Shown: positions 27,892-37,671, counted from the first letter of the stretch. The stretch: DNA of 64,000 nucleotides from Tetragenococcus osmophilus (GCF_003795125.1 NZ_CP027783.1:1302001-1366000); one strand, 5' to 3'. Numbers and translations are program-made. The notes: generated from the sequence alone by a model not told the origin.

Positions 27892-27923
27892 AAAACTGAG
27901 ATAAAATTTTATCTCAGTTTTTT
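27892..27923. terminator. Bidirectional terminator
   Basis: AAAACTGAGATAAAAT and its exact reverse complement form a perfect palindrome ending in T. Confidence 0.88.
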
Positions 27924-27924
27924 A

Positions 27925-28383
27925 TTACGAGCGGACTTCACGCCACATTAATTTTTTTCCAGTTTTTGGGTCTTTTTCACCAGTTAGTGCAAAACGGAAA
28001 GACTCATAAAAAGGAATTGCTTGCTCATTTTTTTGGTGAACACGAATATAGATATGATCTAATTTAAAGCGATCTTCTAAATAAGTTAATACAGCTTGGA
28101 AAAGGGCGTGGCCATAACCTTGCTTTTGTTCATTTTGGTCAATCATGAAGCGGTCAAACAAGATCGTCTTATTCTGTTTGTCCTCTGCTCCGATCATAGC
28201 AAATCCAACGGTTCGATTGTCTACGCACAATGCAATTGGTGTCCAATCGTAAGATGAGTCATAAGCAGCTTCTAAAAGAGACTCAGTATTATCTTCAATT
28301 AACTCTCTTTGGCTAGGGGCTACGGCTAGTTGGGTAATTTTACGCCAATTATTTTGTGTGATCGGTTCCAAATGGTATCTCAT
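27925..28383 (-). CDS. GNAT family N-acetyltransferase
   Basis: A 152-residue acetyltransferase. The acetyl-CoA site is EQKQGYGHALFQAVL (Q/R-x-x-G-x-G/A pattern) and the C-terminal strand is HQKNEQAIPFYESFRF, typical of the SpeG/PaiA-like branch. The substrate is unknown. AGGAGGCG lies upstream of the start on the minus strand. It is transcribed divergently from the suf genes. Confidence 0.82.
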   Translation of the reverse strand: MRYHLEPITQNNWRKITQLAVAPSQRELIEDNTESLLEAAYDSSYDWTPIALCVDNRTVGFAMIGAEDKQNKTILFDRFMIDQNEQKQGYGHALFQAVLTYLEDRFKLDHIYIRVHQKNEQAIPFYESFRFALTGEKDPKTGKKLMWREVRS

Positions 28384-28499
28384 TGAAATCGCCTCCTCTT
28401 TTATATAAAGTATAACAAATGATACCTATTTTTCTAAGTAATTCACTCGATTTTATAAAAAAATTGGGTAATACCGCTTAAACAGTATCTTGTTAATGA

Positions 28500-28528
28500 T
28501 TGAACTTTATTCTCGATTGGTCTACAAT
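28500..28528 (+). promoter_or_regulatory. Promoter of the suf operon
   Basis: TTGAAC (28500-28505) and TACAAT (28523-28528) with 17-base spacing, 36 bases before sufC. Confidence 0.75.
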
Positions 28529-28563
28529 GAATGAGAATACAAAATAAGCTGGGGGAAAAATTA

Positions 28564-29337
28564 ATGGCCGTTTTAGAAATTAAAGATTTACATGTAGCCA
28601 TCGAAGATAAAGAAATTTTAAAAGGGGTAAATCTCACACTTAATACTAATGAAATTCATGCAGTGATGGGGCCTAACGGTACAGGCAAGTCTACCTTGTC
28701 GGCAGCTATTATGGGAAACCCTAATTATGAAGTTACACAAGGGGAAGTTTTATACGACGGGCAAAATGTTTTAGAATTGGAAGTGGATGAACGAGCACGC
28801 TTAGGTTTATTTACTGCTATGCAATACCCAAGTGAAATCCCGGGGATTACAAATGCAGAATTTATGCGCGCTTCGATTAATGCTAAAAGAGCAGAAAATG
28901 AACAAATTCCAGTGATGCAGTTTATTAAAGAATTAGATCAAAAAATGGAATTATTAAACATGCCAGAAGAAATGGCTGAGCGTTACTTAAATGAAGGATT
29001 TTCTGGTGGAGAAAAAAAGCGCAATGAGATTTTACAGTTATTAATGCTAAAACCAACGTTTGCTATTTTAGATGAAATCGATTCAGGGCTTGATATTGAC
29101 GCATTGAAAGTGGTTGCCAAAGGAATAAACGCTATGCGAGGAGAAAACTTTGGAGGACTAATTATTACCCACTATCAGCGTTTATTAAATTATATTACTC
29201 CAGATGTCGTCCATATTATGATGGATGGACGCGTCGTTTTAACTGGTGATGCAGAATTAGCAAAACGGTTGGAAAATGAAGGATATGCGGGGATTAGTAA
29301 GGAGCTAGGGATTAATTATAAGGAAGAAAAAGCTTAA
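28564..29337 (+). CDS. sufC: Fe-S cluster assembly ATPase SufC
   Basis: A 257-residue ABC-type ATPase. Walker A is GPNGTGKST, the signature FSGGEKKRNE and Walker B FAILDEIDSGLD, the last typical of SufC. It drives structural change in the SufBCD scaffold during cluster assembly. It is the first gene of the suf operon, whose start follows GGGGGAA. sufD begins 16 bases later. Confidence 0.95.
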   Translation: MAVLEIKDLHVAIEDKEILKGVNLTLNTNEIHAVMGPNGTGKSTLSAAIMGNPNYEVTQGEVLYDGQNVLELEVDERARLGLFTAMQYPSEIPGITNAEFMRASINAKRAENEQIPVMQFIKELDQKMELLNMPEEMAERYLNEGFSGGEKKRNEILQLLMLKPTFAILDEIDSGLDIDALKVVAKGINAMRGENFGGLIITHYQRLLNYITPDVVHIMMDGRVVLTGDAELAKRLENEGYAGISKELGINYKEEKA

Positions 29338-29353
29338 GGAGGTATCAGAGAGC

Positions 29354-30646
29354 ATGGAAAATCAATTAGTCGATTATCTTGATGCAGTTAATGCTTTTTC
29401 TTCTTATAAAAATGAACCTAGCTGGATGCAAGAAATACGTCAAGAGGCTTTAAAAAAAGCTGATAATTTAGATTTACCTAGAATTGAGCGAGTACGCTAT
29501 GATCATTGGCCATTGTTTACTATTGATGAAAAAAATTTAGCTAAAAACAATGGAAATGTTAATAACTCAACTCCTTTTTTTGAAAAGAAAGAAGGTCCTA
29601 CGTTAGTCCAACGAGATGAAAATGTTATTTTTGAACAACTGTCACAAGAGTTAGTGGCTAAAGGCGTAATTTTTACAGATATATTTACTGCAATGCAAAA
29701 ATATCCAGATTTAGTGAATCAATATTATATGACCACGTCCGTTCACTCTGATGAAGATAAGGTCACGGCTACGCATGCTGCTTTTATGAATGGAGGCTTG
29801 TTTTTGTATGTCCCTAAAAACGTGGTGATAGAACAGCCTATCGAAGCTCTTTTTTATCATAGCGCGGATGTGCCAGCTCATTTTTATAAACACGTGTTAA
29901 TTGTAGCAGAAGAAAATAGTGAGTTTAGTTACCTTGAGCGATTTATAACTGAAAACCATACAGATAAAAAATCCTCAGGAAATATTATTGTAGAAGTGAT
30001 TGCTAAACCAGAAGCTAAAATTAAATTTTCTGGAATAGACCAGTTGGGAAAGAATCTTACTGCTTACATCAAACGTCGTGGATACTTATTAAGAAATGCC
30101 TCCATTGACTGGGCGTTAGGCGTTATGAATGAGGGAGATGTTATTGGCGATTTTGATTCTGTTTTAGAAGGTGAAGGTTCCCATGCAGAAGTAAAGGCGG
30201 TGGCTATTAGTGCAGGGAATCAGAATCAAGCTATTGATACGCGAGTAACCAATAAAGCAGCTCATTCAATTGGGCATATCTTACAACATGGAGTGATTCG
30301 CGATCGTGCTGCGCTCACTTTTAACGGAATAGGTCACATTTTGCAAGGAGCAAAAGGTTCAGATGCCCAACAAGAAAGCCGAGTGTTGATGCTTTCTAAT
30401 AAAGCGCGTGGCGATGCCAATCCTATTTTATTAATTGACGAAAACGAGGTTACAGCTGGGCATGCGGCTAGTGTAGGAAGAGTAGATCCTGAAGAGATGT
30501 ATTATCTAATGAGCCGTGGTTTACCCAGAGAAGAGGCAGAGCGATTAGTGATACGAGGCTTTTTAAGCTCAGTGTTAACAGAAATCCCAATAAAAGAAGT
30601 AGAAAAAGAGTTGCTCAGTGTTATTGAAAGGAAGTTAGATGCATGA
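29354..30646 (+). CDS. sufD: Fe-S cluster assembly protein SufD
   Basis: A 430-residue protein of the SufB/SufD family. The C-terminal beta-helix core has ARGDANPILLIDENEVTAGHAASVG, the SufD form. The weaker N-terminal domain and the lack of conserved cysteines distinguish it from SufB. It forms the scaffold with SufB and SufC. The start has AAGGAGG upstream, and the stop overlaps the sufS start. Confidence 0.93.
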   Translation: MENQLVDYLDAVNAFSSYKNEPSWMQEIRQEALKKADNLDLPRIERVRYDHWPLFTIDEKNLAKNNGNVNNSTPFFEKKEGPTLVQRDENVIFEQLSQELVAKGVIFTDIFTAMQKYPDLVNQYYMTTSVHSDEDKVTATHAAFMNGGLFLYVPKNVVIEQPIEALFYHSADVPAHFYKHVLIVAEENSEFSYLERFITENHTDKKSSGNIIVEVIAKPEAKIKFSGIDQLGKNLTAYIKRRGYLLRNASIDWALGVMNEGDVIGDFDSVLEGEGSHAEVKAVAISAGNQNQAIDTRVTNKAAHSIGHILQHGVIRDRAALTFNGIGHILQGAKGSDAQQESRVLMLSNKARGDANPILLIDENEVTAGHAASVGRVDPEEMYYLMSRGLPREEAERLVIRGFLSSVLTEIPIKEVEKELLSVIERKLDA

Positions 30647-31878
30647 TAAATGTTGAAAAACTACGTCAGGACTTTCCAATTTTAGCGCAAAATGTTAATG
30701 AAGAATCGCTGGTGTATTTAGATAACGCAGCAACTACTCAAATGCCAGATCCCATTTTACAAACGATGAAAACATATTACCATAAAGACCATGCTAATGT
30801 TCATCGTGGTGTTCATACTTTAGCACAACGAGCAACTGAGAAATACGAAACTGCAAGAGAAAAAGTACGTCAGTTTATTCATGCAAATGAAATAGCAGAA
30901 GTACTCTTTACGAAAGGAACAACTTCTAGCTTGAATTGGTTGGCAAGAAGTTTTGGCGATCGTTTCATAAATGAAGGAGATGAAATTGTTCTTTCTTATA
31001 TGGAACATCATTCCAATATTGTGCCTTGGCAACAATTGGCAAAAAGAAAAAAAGCTGTTCTAAAATATATTTCTTTGACCGAAGACGGTTTTTTGGATAT
31101 GGAAGACGCTAGACGACAAATTACTGAAAAGACAGCTATTGTTGCAATTGCTCATGCTTCTAATGTATTAGGTGTAATAAATCCAATTGCTGAATTGACA
31201 GAATTAGTTCATAAACATCAAGGCGTTATTGTCGTAGACGGAGCGCAAGCGGTTCCTCATATGCCTGTTAATGTCAAAGAATTAGATGTGGATTTTTATG
31301 CTTTTTCTGGACATAAGATGCTTGGGCCTACAGGTATCGGCGTTTTATATGGGAAACGATACTGGTTAGAACAAATGGAACCTGTAGAGTTTGGTGGAGA
31401 AATGATTGATTTTGTTTATCTGCAAGAAAGTACTTGGGCTGAGTTGCCTTGGAAATTTGAAGCAGGTACACCAAATATTGCAGGTGGCATTGGTTTAGGT
31501 TCTGCGATTGGTTACTTAAACGAGATAAGTCTTGAAGAAATTTATCATCATGAAAAAGAACTAATCCACTATGTTTTGCCTCGGCTAGAAGCAATTGAAG
31601 GCTTAACAGTTTATGGTCCCTCTGAGCCAGTGGACCATACAGGGGTGATTGCTTTTAATTTAGATGGGCTGCATCCACATGATTTAGCAACAGCTTTAGA
31701 TATGCAAGGTGTTGCAGTCCGAGCTGGACACCACTGTGCACAACCTCTTTTAAATTATTTAGATACGATGGCAACTGCACGAGCAAGTTTTTACTTATAT
31801 AATACAAAAGACGATGCTGACCGTTTAATTGAGTCCATTAAAGAAGCAAAGGAGTTTTTTAGACATGGCTCTTTCTAA
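30643..31878 (+). CDS. sufS: Cysteine desulfurase SufS
   Basis: A 411-residue PLP enzyme that takes sulfur from cysteine. The lysine that binds PLP lies in FSGHKMLGPTG, and the active cysteine in RAGHHCAQPLL, as in type II desulfurases. It passes the persulfide to SufU. The start overlaps the sufD stop by four bases and the end overlaps sufU by 14 bases, so the three proteins are translationally coupled. Confidence 0.95.
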   Translation: MINVEKLRQDFPILAQNVNEESLVYLDNAATTQMPDPILQTMKTYYHKDHANVHRGVHTLAQRATEKYETAREKVRQFIHANEIAEVLFTKGTTSSLNWLARSFGDRFINEGDEIVLSYMEHHSNIVPWQQLAKRKKAVLKYISLTEDGFLDMEDARRQITEKTAIVAIAHASNVLGVINPIAELTELVHKHQGVIVVDGAQAVPHMPVNVKELDVDFYAFSGHKMLGPTGIGVLYGKRYWLEQMEPVEFGGEMIDFVYLQESTWAELPWKFEAGTPNIAGGIGLGSAIGYLNEISLEEIYHHEKELIHYVLPRLEAIEGLTVYGPSEPVDHTGVIAFNLDGLHPHDLATALDMQGVAVRAGHHCAQPLLNYLDTMATARASFYLYNTKDDADRLIESIKEAKEFFRHGSF

Positions 31879-32305
31879 ATTAGAAAATTTATATCGACAA
31901 ATTATTTTAGACCATTCGAGTCACCCTCATAACCATGGAGTATTAGAAAATTTTAGCCAATCTACAGAAATGAATAACCCAACTTGTGGTGATGTTATTC
32001 ATTTAGAGCTGCAACTCAAAGATGGGATGATCGAAGAAATTGCTTTTTCCGGACAAGGGTGTTCAATTTCAACAGCGAGTGCTTCAATGATGACGGAAAT
32101 TGTTAAAGGACAGACAGTTGAAAAAGCAACCACTTTAGCAGAAGAATTTTCTTTATTAGTGCAAGGAAAAGAGGTAACAAATGTCGAAGAACTAGGGGAT
32201 GCTGAGATCCTTCAGGGTGTTTCTAAATTTCCTGCTAGGATTAAATGTGCTACACTTCCTTGGGAAGCTTTAAAAAAAGTGATAGCCAATTCTGCTCAAA
32301 AATAA
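31865..32305 (+). CDS. sufU: Zinc-dependent sulfur transfer protein SufU
   Basis: A 146-residue protein with the zinc ligands C41, D43, C66 and a cysteine near 128 (NPTCGD, GQGCSIS, IKCATLPW), as in Bacillus SufU. It accepts sulfur from SufS. AAGGAG lies upstream of ATG 31865. In related bacteria sufB follows directly. Here it does not; only the sequence AAAGGAGATGACTCAAACG at about 32321-32340 looks like a ribosome site and start, and a stop follows within a few codons. Confidence 0.93.
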   Translation: MALSKLENLYRQIILDHSSHPHNHGVLENFSQSTEMNNPTCGDVIHLELQLKDGMIEEIAFSGQGCSISTASASMMTEIVKGQTVEKATTLAEEFSLLVQGKEVTNVEELGDAEILQGVSKFPARIKCATLPWEALKKVIANSAQK

Positions 32306-32420
32306 TAGAGTAGAGTTGATAAAAGGAGATGACTCAAACGTATTTCTAACAAAGACCATCAGGTTATAAAATGTTTAGAAAAAATGAAAAGCTTTGTAAT
32401 GATGCTTAGGAGGAGAGAAT

Positions 32421-33122
32421 ATGAGCGAATTAAATGAATTATTACATGCAGCACAAAAAATCGTATTTTTGACTGGAGCTGGTGTTTCGACGGCTTCAGG
32501 GATTCCCGATTATCGTTCAAAGAATGGATTATACTCTACAGGCGGCTCTCCAGAATATTTATTAAGCCATGATTGTTTGGTTAATGAACCCGAAAAACAT
32601 TATGAGTTTGTGAAAAACAATATGATTCATACAGATGCCCAACCAAACGTTATTCATGAAAAAATGGCTGAATTTACTCGTAATAATAAAGCAGATATCA
32701 TCACGCAAAATGTGGACGGCTTACATCTTGCCGCTGGAGCTGACGCGCAGCATTTGGTTGAATTTCATGGTAATATTTATCATATTTATTGCCAAAAGTG
32801 TGGTCATACTGTTTCATTAGATGAATATTTAACAAGTATGTACCATAAAGATTGCGGAGGTATTTTACGTACAGATATCGTCTTATATGAAGAAGCCATC
32901 GATATGCAAAAGGTTGAAAAAGCTGTTACAGCAATCAGTCAAGCAGATTTGCTTGTTGTGGTGGGAACTTCTTTTGTTGTCTATCCTTTTGCAAGCTTAG
33001 TTCAATATGCTGGCCCTGATACGAAAATGGTGGCTGTTAACCGTGATGCTATTACACTCCCTCCAAAAGGGAAAATGATCACAGGAGACGCAGTAAAAGA
33101 ATTTGAACAAGTTGAAATTTAA
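32421..33122 (+). CDS. Sirtuin (NAD-dependent protein deacylase, SIR2 family)
   Basis: A 233-residue SIR2 protein. NAD-binding motifs are LTGAGVSTASGIPDYRS and TQNVDGLH, and the catalytic His is in EFHGN. The zinc site has CQKC, then HKDC, so one histidine may replace a cysteine. The sequence LYEE stands where FGE is usual, a form I associate with lactic acid bacteria. It would remove acyl groups from lysines. AGGAGGAG precedes the start. It lies where sufB would be expected, but has no link to Fe-S assembly. Confidence 0.88.
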   Translation: MSELNELLHAAQKIVFLTGAGVSTASGIPDYRSKNGLYSTGGSPEYLLSHDCLVNEPEKHYEFVKNNMIHTDAQPNVIHEKMAEFTRNNKADIITQNVDGLHLAAGADAQHLVEFHGNIYHIYCQKCGHTVSLDEYLTSMYHKDCGGILRTDIVLYEEAIDMQKVEKAVTAISQADLLVVVGTSFVVYPFASLVQYAGPDTKMVAVNRDAITLPPKGKMITGDAVKEFEQVEI

Positions 33123-33148
33123 TAGTGTGTGATCTCCCGTTTTTAATT

Positions 33149-33193
33149 AGCCGAAAAATTCCTTTTGAAAATAAAGGTTTTTTCGGCTTTTTA
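33149..33193 (+). terminator. Terminator after the sirtuin gene
   Basis: AGCCGAAAAA with TTTTTTCGGCT encloses CCTTT/AAGG and ends in TTTTT. Confidence 0.82.
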
Positions 33194-33305
33194 TTTTAAG
33201 CGATGAATATAAATAAAAAGGTACAAATTAAAATAAGGCTTAGTAACCGTTTCATTTTTTGCTATAATAAATTTAATAAACTTTAACACTTAAGGAGTTT
33301 TGCCC

Positions 33306-35045
33306 ATGATAAAAAAGCTTTTAAGTTGTGTAGGGAGCTATCGAAAAGCTACTTTGTTAAGTATGTTTCTTGTTATTTTTGAATCATTTATAGAAATTCT
33401 TATTCCTACTTTAATGGCAGTTCTTATTGATAGAGGTATCTCGCAACAAGAAATACCAGTTGTTTGGAAAATAGGTGGCTTATTAATTTTATTAGCACTT
33501 ATTGGGCTATTTATAGGGGCTCTATCTGGACGTTATGCGGCTATAGCCTCAGCTGGATTTGCTAAAAATTTGAGAAGGACAGTATTTTTTAATGTGCAAA
33601 AGTTTTCTTTTTCAAATATTGATAAATTTACTGCGCCTAGTCTGATTACTCGTATGACGACAGATGTCACGAATTTACAAAATGCTTACCAAATGTTGGT
33701 GCGTATTATGATAAAAAGCCCTGTTCAATTTACTTTTGCTATTATTATGTCTGCCTTAATTAATCCAAGTATGGTGCTTATTTTTCTTGGTATAGCACCA
33801 TTTTTAGCGGGAACATTAATTTTTATTGGACGGAAAGTGCACCCTATTTTTGAACGTGTCTTTCGAAGCTATGATCGTTTAAACAATATTGTACAAGAAA
33901 ACTTGCATGGAATACGAGTAGTAAAATCTTATGTACGTCAATCCTTTGAGATCAATAAATTTCAAGGGATATCTCAAACAGTTTATAAGCGTTTTTCTAA
34001 AGCAGAAAAATTATTAGCGTTTAATCAACCCTTAATGCAGTCGGCGGCTTATATTTGTATTTTACTTATTTCTTGGGTGGGCGCTCATTTAATTGTGAAT
34101 CAAACAATGACTACAGGAGAACTATCTAGTTTGTTTGTTTATACTTTTCAAATATTGATTAGTTTAAATATGTTTTCTATGGTTTTTGTTATGTTTTTGA
34201 TCTCTCGGGCTTCTGCTGAGCGAATCGTAGCAGTTATGAATGAAGAAAGTGATTTAAAAAATAATCACGTAGCTTTACAAACAGTTGCTAATGGGGACAT
34301 TTATTTTAACCATGTAAGTTTTTACTACCCAACAAACACACAACATCCTGTATTAAGCGATGTTTCCTTTACTGCTTATAAAGGAGAAACGATTGGAATC
34401 GTTGGGGGTACAGGTAGCTCTAAGACAACACTTGTTCAGTTAATTCCACGTTTGTACGATGTAACGCAAGGCCATATTGAAGTAGCAGGTACAGATGTAC
34501 GCGATTATGATATAAAGACGCTTAGAGAAAATATAGGGGTTGTTTTACAAAATAATGTATTATTTTCTGGCACAATTTTGGAAAATGTTCGCTGGGGAAA
34601 CCCTCAGGCATCTGAACAAGAAGTTCGAAATGTTTGTATTATGGCTCAAGCAGATGAATTTATTCAAGAGTTACCAGCAGGATATCAAACGTATATTGAA
34701 CAAGGTGGATCGAACGTTTCTGGTGGACAAAGACAGCGCTTATGTATAGCTCGTGCATTATTGAAAAAGCCCAAAATTTTGATTTTAGATGATTCGACAA
34801 GTGCTGTTGATACAAAGACAGAGTCACAAATCCTTTCTACATTTAGAACCAACTTGCCTTTTACAACAAAATTCATTGTTGCTCAACGAATTACTTCGGT
34901 TCAGGAGGCAGATAAGATTCTGGTGTTGGATCACGGCCAGATTACAGACATTGGTACACATGAGGAATTGTTAGAAGAAAGTTCGATTTATCAAGAGATT
35001 TATGAAGCACAGACGAAAGGATTTGGTGAGGCAAATGCGAAATAA
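33306..35045 (+). CDS. Heterodimeric ABC exporter, subunit with degenerate ATP site
   Basis: A 579-residue half-transporter: six membrane segments (about residues 10-310) then an ABC domain. Walker A is GGTGSSKT, where the conserved glycine before lysine is serine. The Walker B region reads LDDSTSAVD (Asp for the catalytic Glu) and the H-loop is AQRITS (Gln for His). Such changes mark the degenerate half of LmrCD/EfrCD-type multidrug exporters. ATG 33306 lies eight bases after AAGGAG. The partner gene overlaps its end. The substrate is unknown. Confidence 0.88.
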   Translation: MIKKLLSCVGSYRKATLLSMFLVIFESFIEILIPTLMAVLIDRGISQQEIPVVWKIGGLLILLALIGLFIGALSGRYAAIASAGFAKNLRRTVFFNVQKFSFSNIDKFTAPSLITRMTTDVTNLQNAYQMLVRIMIKSPVQFTFAIIMSALINPSMVLIFLGIAPFLAGTLIFIGRKVHPIFERVFRSYDRLNNIVQENLHGIRVVKSYVRQSFEINKFQGISQTVYKRFSKAEKLLAFNQPLMQSAAYICILLISWVGAHLIVNQTMTTGELSSLFVYTFQILISLNMFSMVFVMFLISRASAERIVAVMNEESDLKNNHVALQTVANGDIYFNHVSFYYPTNTQHPVLSDVSFTAYKGETIGIVGGTGSSKTTLVQLIPRLYDVTQGHIEVAGTDVRDYDIKTLRENIGVVLQNNVLFSGTILENVRWGNPQASEQEVRNVCIMAQADEFIQELPAGYQTYIEQGGSNVSGGQRQRLCIARALLKKPKILILDDSTSAVDTKTESQILSTFRTNLPFTTKFIVAQRITSVQEADKILVLDHGQITDIGTHEELLEESSIYQEIYEAQTKGFGEANAK

Positions 35046-36897
35046 CACTACTTTAGTTCCCCTGTTACGCATTCTTAGTTATATCTGGCGGGATTACAAA
35101 CTAAATTTGATGTTTGTTATTCTTTTTGTCTTACTAAGTACCGGAGCAAATACGATAGGTTCTTTATTTATTCAAAGTGTTGTAGATGATTATATCACAC
35201 CACTTTTGACTCAAATGAATCCAAATTACACTGGACTTTTAAAAATTATACTCGTTATGGGATTTATTTATTTGATTGGTGTCATATCTGCGCTTTTATT
35301 TAATCGAATAATGGTAACGGTAAGCCAAGGAACACAAATGAATATTCGTAATGATATGTTTGCTAAAATGCAAACTTTACCTGTTCGTTTTTTTGATGAA
35401 AATGCTTCTGGCGACATTATGAGTCATTATACGAATGATATTGATACTTTACGACAGATGATTTCCCAAAGTATCCCTCAGGTTTTTCAAGCTGCAACTC
35501 AGATGTTAGGTGTTCTTATTGCGATGTTAACTTTAAATATTCCGCTTACTTTTGTCGTTTTATTTACCGTTATTTTAATTTTTCTTGTGGTTAAAAAAAT
35601 TGCTGGATTAAGTTCTCGCTATTTTGTTTATCAACAGCGTTCTTTAGGAGAAGTAGATGGGTATATTGAAGAAATGACATTTGGTCAGAAAGTAGTTAAG
35701 GTTTTTACTCACGAAGAAGAATCTAAAGAAGGATTTGTTCAAAGAAATGAGCAATTATTTCGAGATACTTCAAAGGCAAACCAATTAGCTAATATTTTAT
35801 TACCTATCATGATTAACTTAGGAAATTTACAGTATGTTTTAATTGCGTTGGTTGGAGGGATTTTATCGATTGAAGGCTACATTACTTTATCAATTGGTAC
35901 TTTAATTGCTTTTTTACAACTAAGTAGAAGTTTTAGTGGACCGTTAAACCAAATCTCTCAGCAAGTTAATTTTATTGTTATGGCTTTAGCAGGAGCTGCA
36001 CGGATTTTTGAATTGATTGATACTCAGCCGGAGGAAGATACTGGAGAGGTCACTTTAGTTAATGTTTATCAGCAGGATAATCAACTAAAAGAAAGTTCTT
36101 CTCGTACAGGAAATTGGGCTTGGAAACAGCCCCTGTCAGATGGAAGAAATCTTTATACTAAGGTAAAAGGAAAGATTGATTTTGAAGATGTATCTTTTGG
36201 GTACAAAGGAGATCAAATAATTCTTCAAGATATTTCTCTACATGCTCAGCCGGGGCAAAAAATCGCGTTGGTAGGAGCAACCGGAGCTGGAAAGACCACA
36301 ATTACGAATTTACTTAATCGATTTTATGATATTAACCAAGGGGAAATTTTTTATGACGGTATTGATATCAAAAAAATAAAAAAAGCAGATTTACGGCGTT
36401 CATTAGGTATGGTTTTACAAGATACAAATTTGTTTAGTGGTAGTATTAGAGAAAATATTCGTTACGGTAATTTAGAGGCGACTGACAAAGAAGTTATAGA
36501 AGCTGCGAAATTAGCCAATGCGGATCACTTTATTGAGGATTTGATGGATGGCTACGATACAGTCATTAGTGGGCAAGAATCGAATTTATCTCAAGGTCAA
36601 CAACAACTATTATCCATTGCTCGAGCAGCTTTAGCCAATAATCCTGTCCTGGTTTTAGATGAAGCAACCTCAAGTATTGATACATTGACAGAAAAACTTG
36701 TGCAAAATGGAATGGATTCGTTAATGCAAGGAAGGACAGTTTTTGTTATTGCCCATCGCTTATCAACAATTCAAAATTCTGATGTTATTATTGTCTTAGA
36801 CCATGGTCGTATTATCGAACGCGGAACACATCAACAATTAATTGAAAATAAAAAAATCTATTATCAGTTATATACTGGAAAATTAGAATTATCCTAA
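35035..36897 (+). CDS. Heterodimeric ABC exporter, catalytic subunit
   Basis: A 620-residue half-transporter with six membrane segments and a canonical ABC domain: Walker A GATGAGKTT, signature LSQGQQQL, Walker B LVLDEATSSID and H-loop AHRLST. It carries an extra stretch of about 40 residues (near residues 345-385) between the membrane and ATPase parts, a form seen in LmrD-type subunits. It pairs with the preceding degenerate subunit. The start is uncertain: ATG 35035 is chosen, with GTG 35026 and ATG 35002 as alternatives. Confidence 0.9.
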   Translation: MRNNTTLVPLLRILSYIWRDYKLNLMFVILFVLLSTGANTIGSLFIQSVVDDYITPLLTQMNPNYTGLLKIILVMGFIYLIGVISALLFNRIMVTVSQGTQMNIRNDMFAKMQTLPVRFFDENASGDIMSHYTNDIDTLRQMISQSIPQVFQAATQMLGVLIAMLTLNIPLTFVVLFTVILIFLVVKKIAGLSSRYFVYQQRSLGEVDGYIEEMTFGQKVVKVFTHEEESKEGFVQRNEQLFRDTSKANQLANILLPIMINLGNLQYVLIALVGGILSIEGYITLSIGTLIAFLQLSRSFSGPLNQISQQVNFIVMALAGAARIFELIDTQPEEDTGEVTLVNVYQQDNQLKESSSRTGNWAWKQPLSDGRNLYTKVKGKIDFEDVSFGYKGDQIILQDISLHAQPGQKIALVGATGAGKTTITNLLNRFYDINQGEIFYDGIDIKKIKKADLRRSLGMVLQDTNLFSGSIRENIRYGNLEATDKEVIEAAKLANADHFIEDLMDGYDTVISGQESNLSQGQQQLLSIARAALANNPVLVLDEATSSIDTLTEKLVQNGMDSLMQGRTVFVIAHRLSTIQNSDVIIVLDHGRIIERGTHQQLIENKKIYYQLYTGKLELS

Positions 36898-36936
36898 CTT
36901 TTGTAGAAAAAGAAAAACAGAAAGGGTTTTTCTGCG

Positions 36937-37671
36937 ATGCAACTAGATCAAGAAAAGGTACGTAAATTAGGTCAAAGACAAATGATTACGATATTAAAAA
37001 ATGAACTTCCCCCATTTATAAGCTTATTTGCTTATAATATTTCAAAAACAGATATGAGCGTTTATAATCTGCTCTATCAAATAGGAGAGGAAAAACAGAA
37101 TTATTGGCTAACTCTACGATTGGCAGATCACCCCTTATGGCTAAAAAATGCTCAGCAAGTATCGCTTAATCTGGGGTCTCCTGCTGATTTAGTTAGTCTA
37201 CCTGAAAAGATACGAAAGCAAATTTTTGCTGGAGAAAATACAGAAAATTGGTACCAATTAACAAAAAAGGATGTAGCCATTTTACACTTGTTGGATAAGT
37301 GTCAGCAAAACGGGCTGGTATGGGCGGTTCGTTTACCAGAAGGAATTTTTGCTGCGTTTAAAAAGAGACCATTAGACTTACAAACGGATTTTAAAAAAGC
37401 AGAATTATTTTTAACAAACCGAAATAATGTAAATTCTTTGCTTTTACCAGTAAATAATATTGATTTTCAGGAACAATTAGCTAAATTATACGGACAGAAT
37501 TTGTTATTTTCCCAGTTTTCTAGACATCATTTGTTAAAACTTTTACCGACGAACCAATGGATTCAACCAATGTTGGAAAAGGAACCAATAGTTTCTAATT
37601 GGGGACAATTAATAAATTATTATTATGGACAAGAATTTTATCAAAAAATTCAAAGTGCGCTTTCTAGCTAG
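36937..37671 (+). CDS. Protein of unknown function downstream of the ABC exporter
   Basis: A 244-residue, mildly basic, soluble protein without signal peptide, cysteine pairs or membrane segments. I do not recognise a domain. AAAGGG lies ten bases before the ATG. It starts 39 bases after the ABC exporter without a terminator between, so cotranscription is likely. It could be a lactic-acid-bacterial lineage-specific protein. The frame is intact and has normal codon use. Confidence 0.65.
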   Translation: MQLDQEKVRKLGQRQMITILKNELPPFISLFAYNISKTDMSVYNLLYQIGEEKQNYWLTLRLADHPLWLKNAQQVSLNLGSPADLVSLPEKIRKQIFAGENTENWYQLTKKDVAILHLLDKCQQNGLVWAVRLPEGIFAAFKKRPLDLQTDFKKAELFLTNRNNVNSLLLPVNNIDFQEQLAKLYGQNLLFSQFSRHHLLKLLPTNQWIQPMLEKEPIVSNWGQLINYYYGQEFYQKIQSALSS

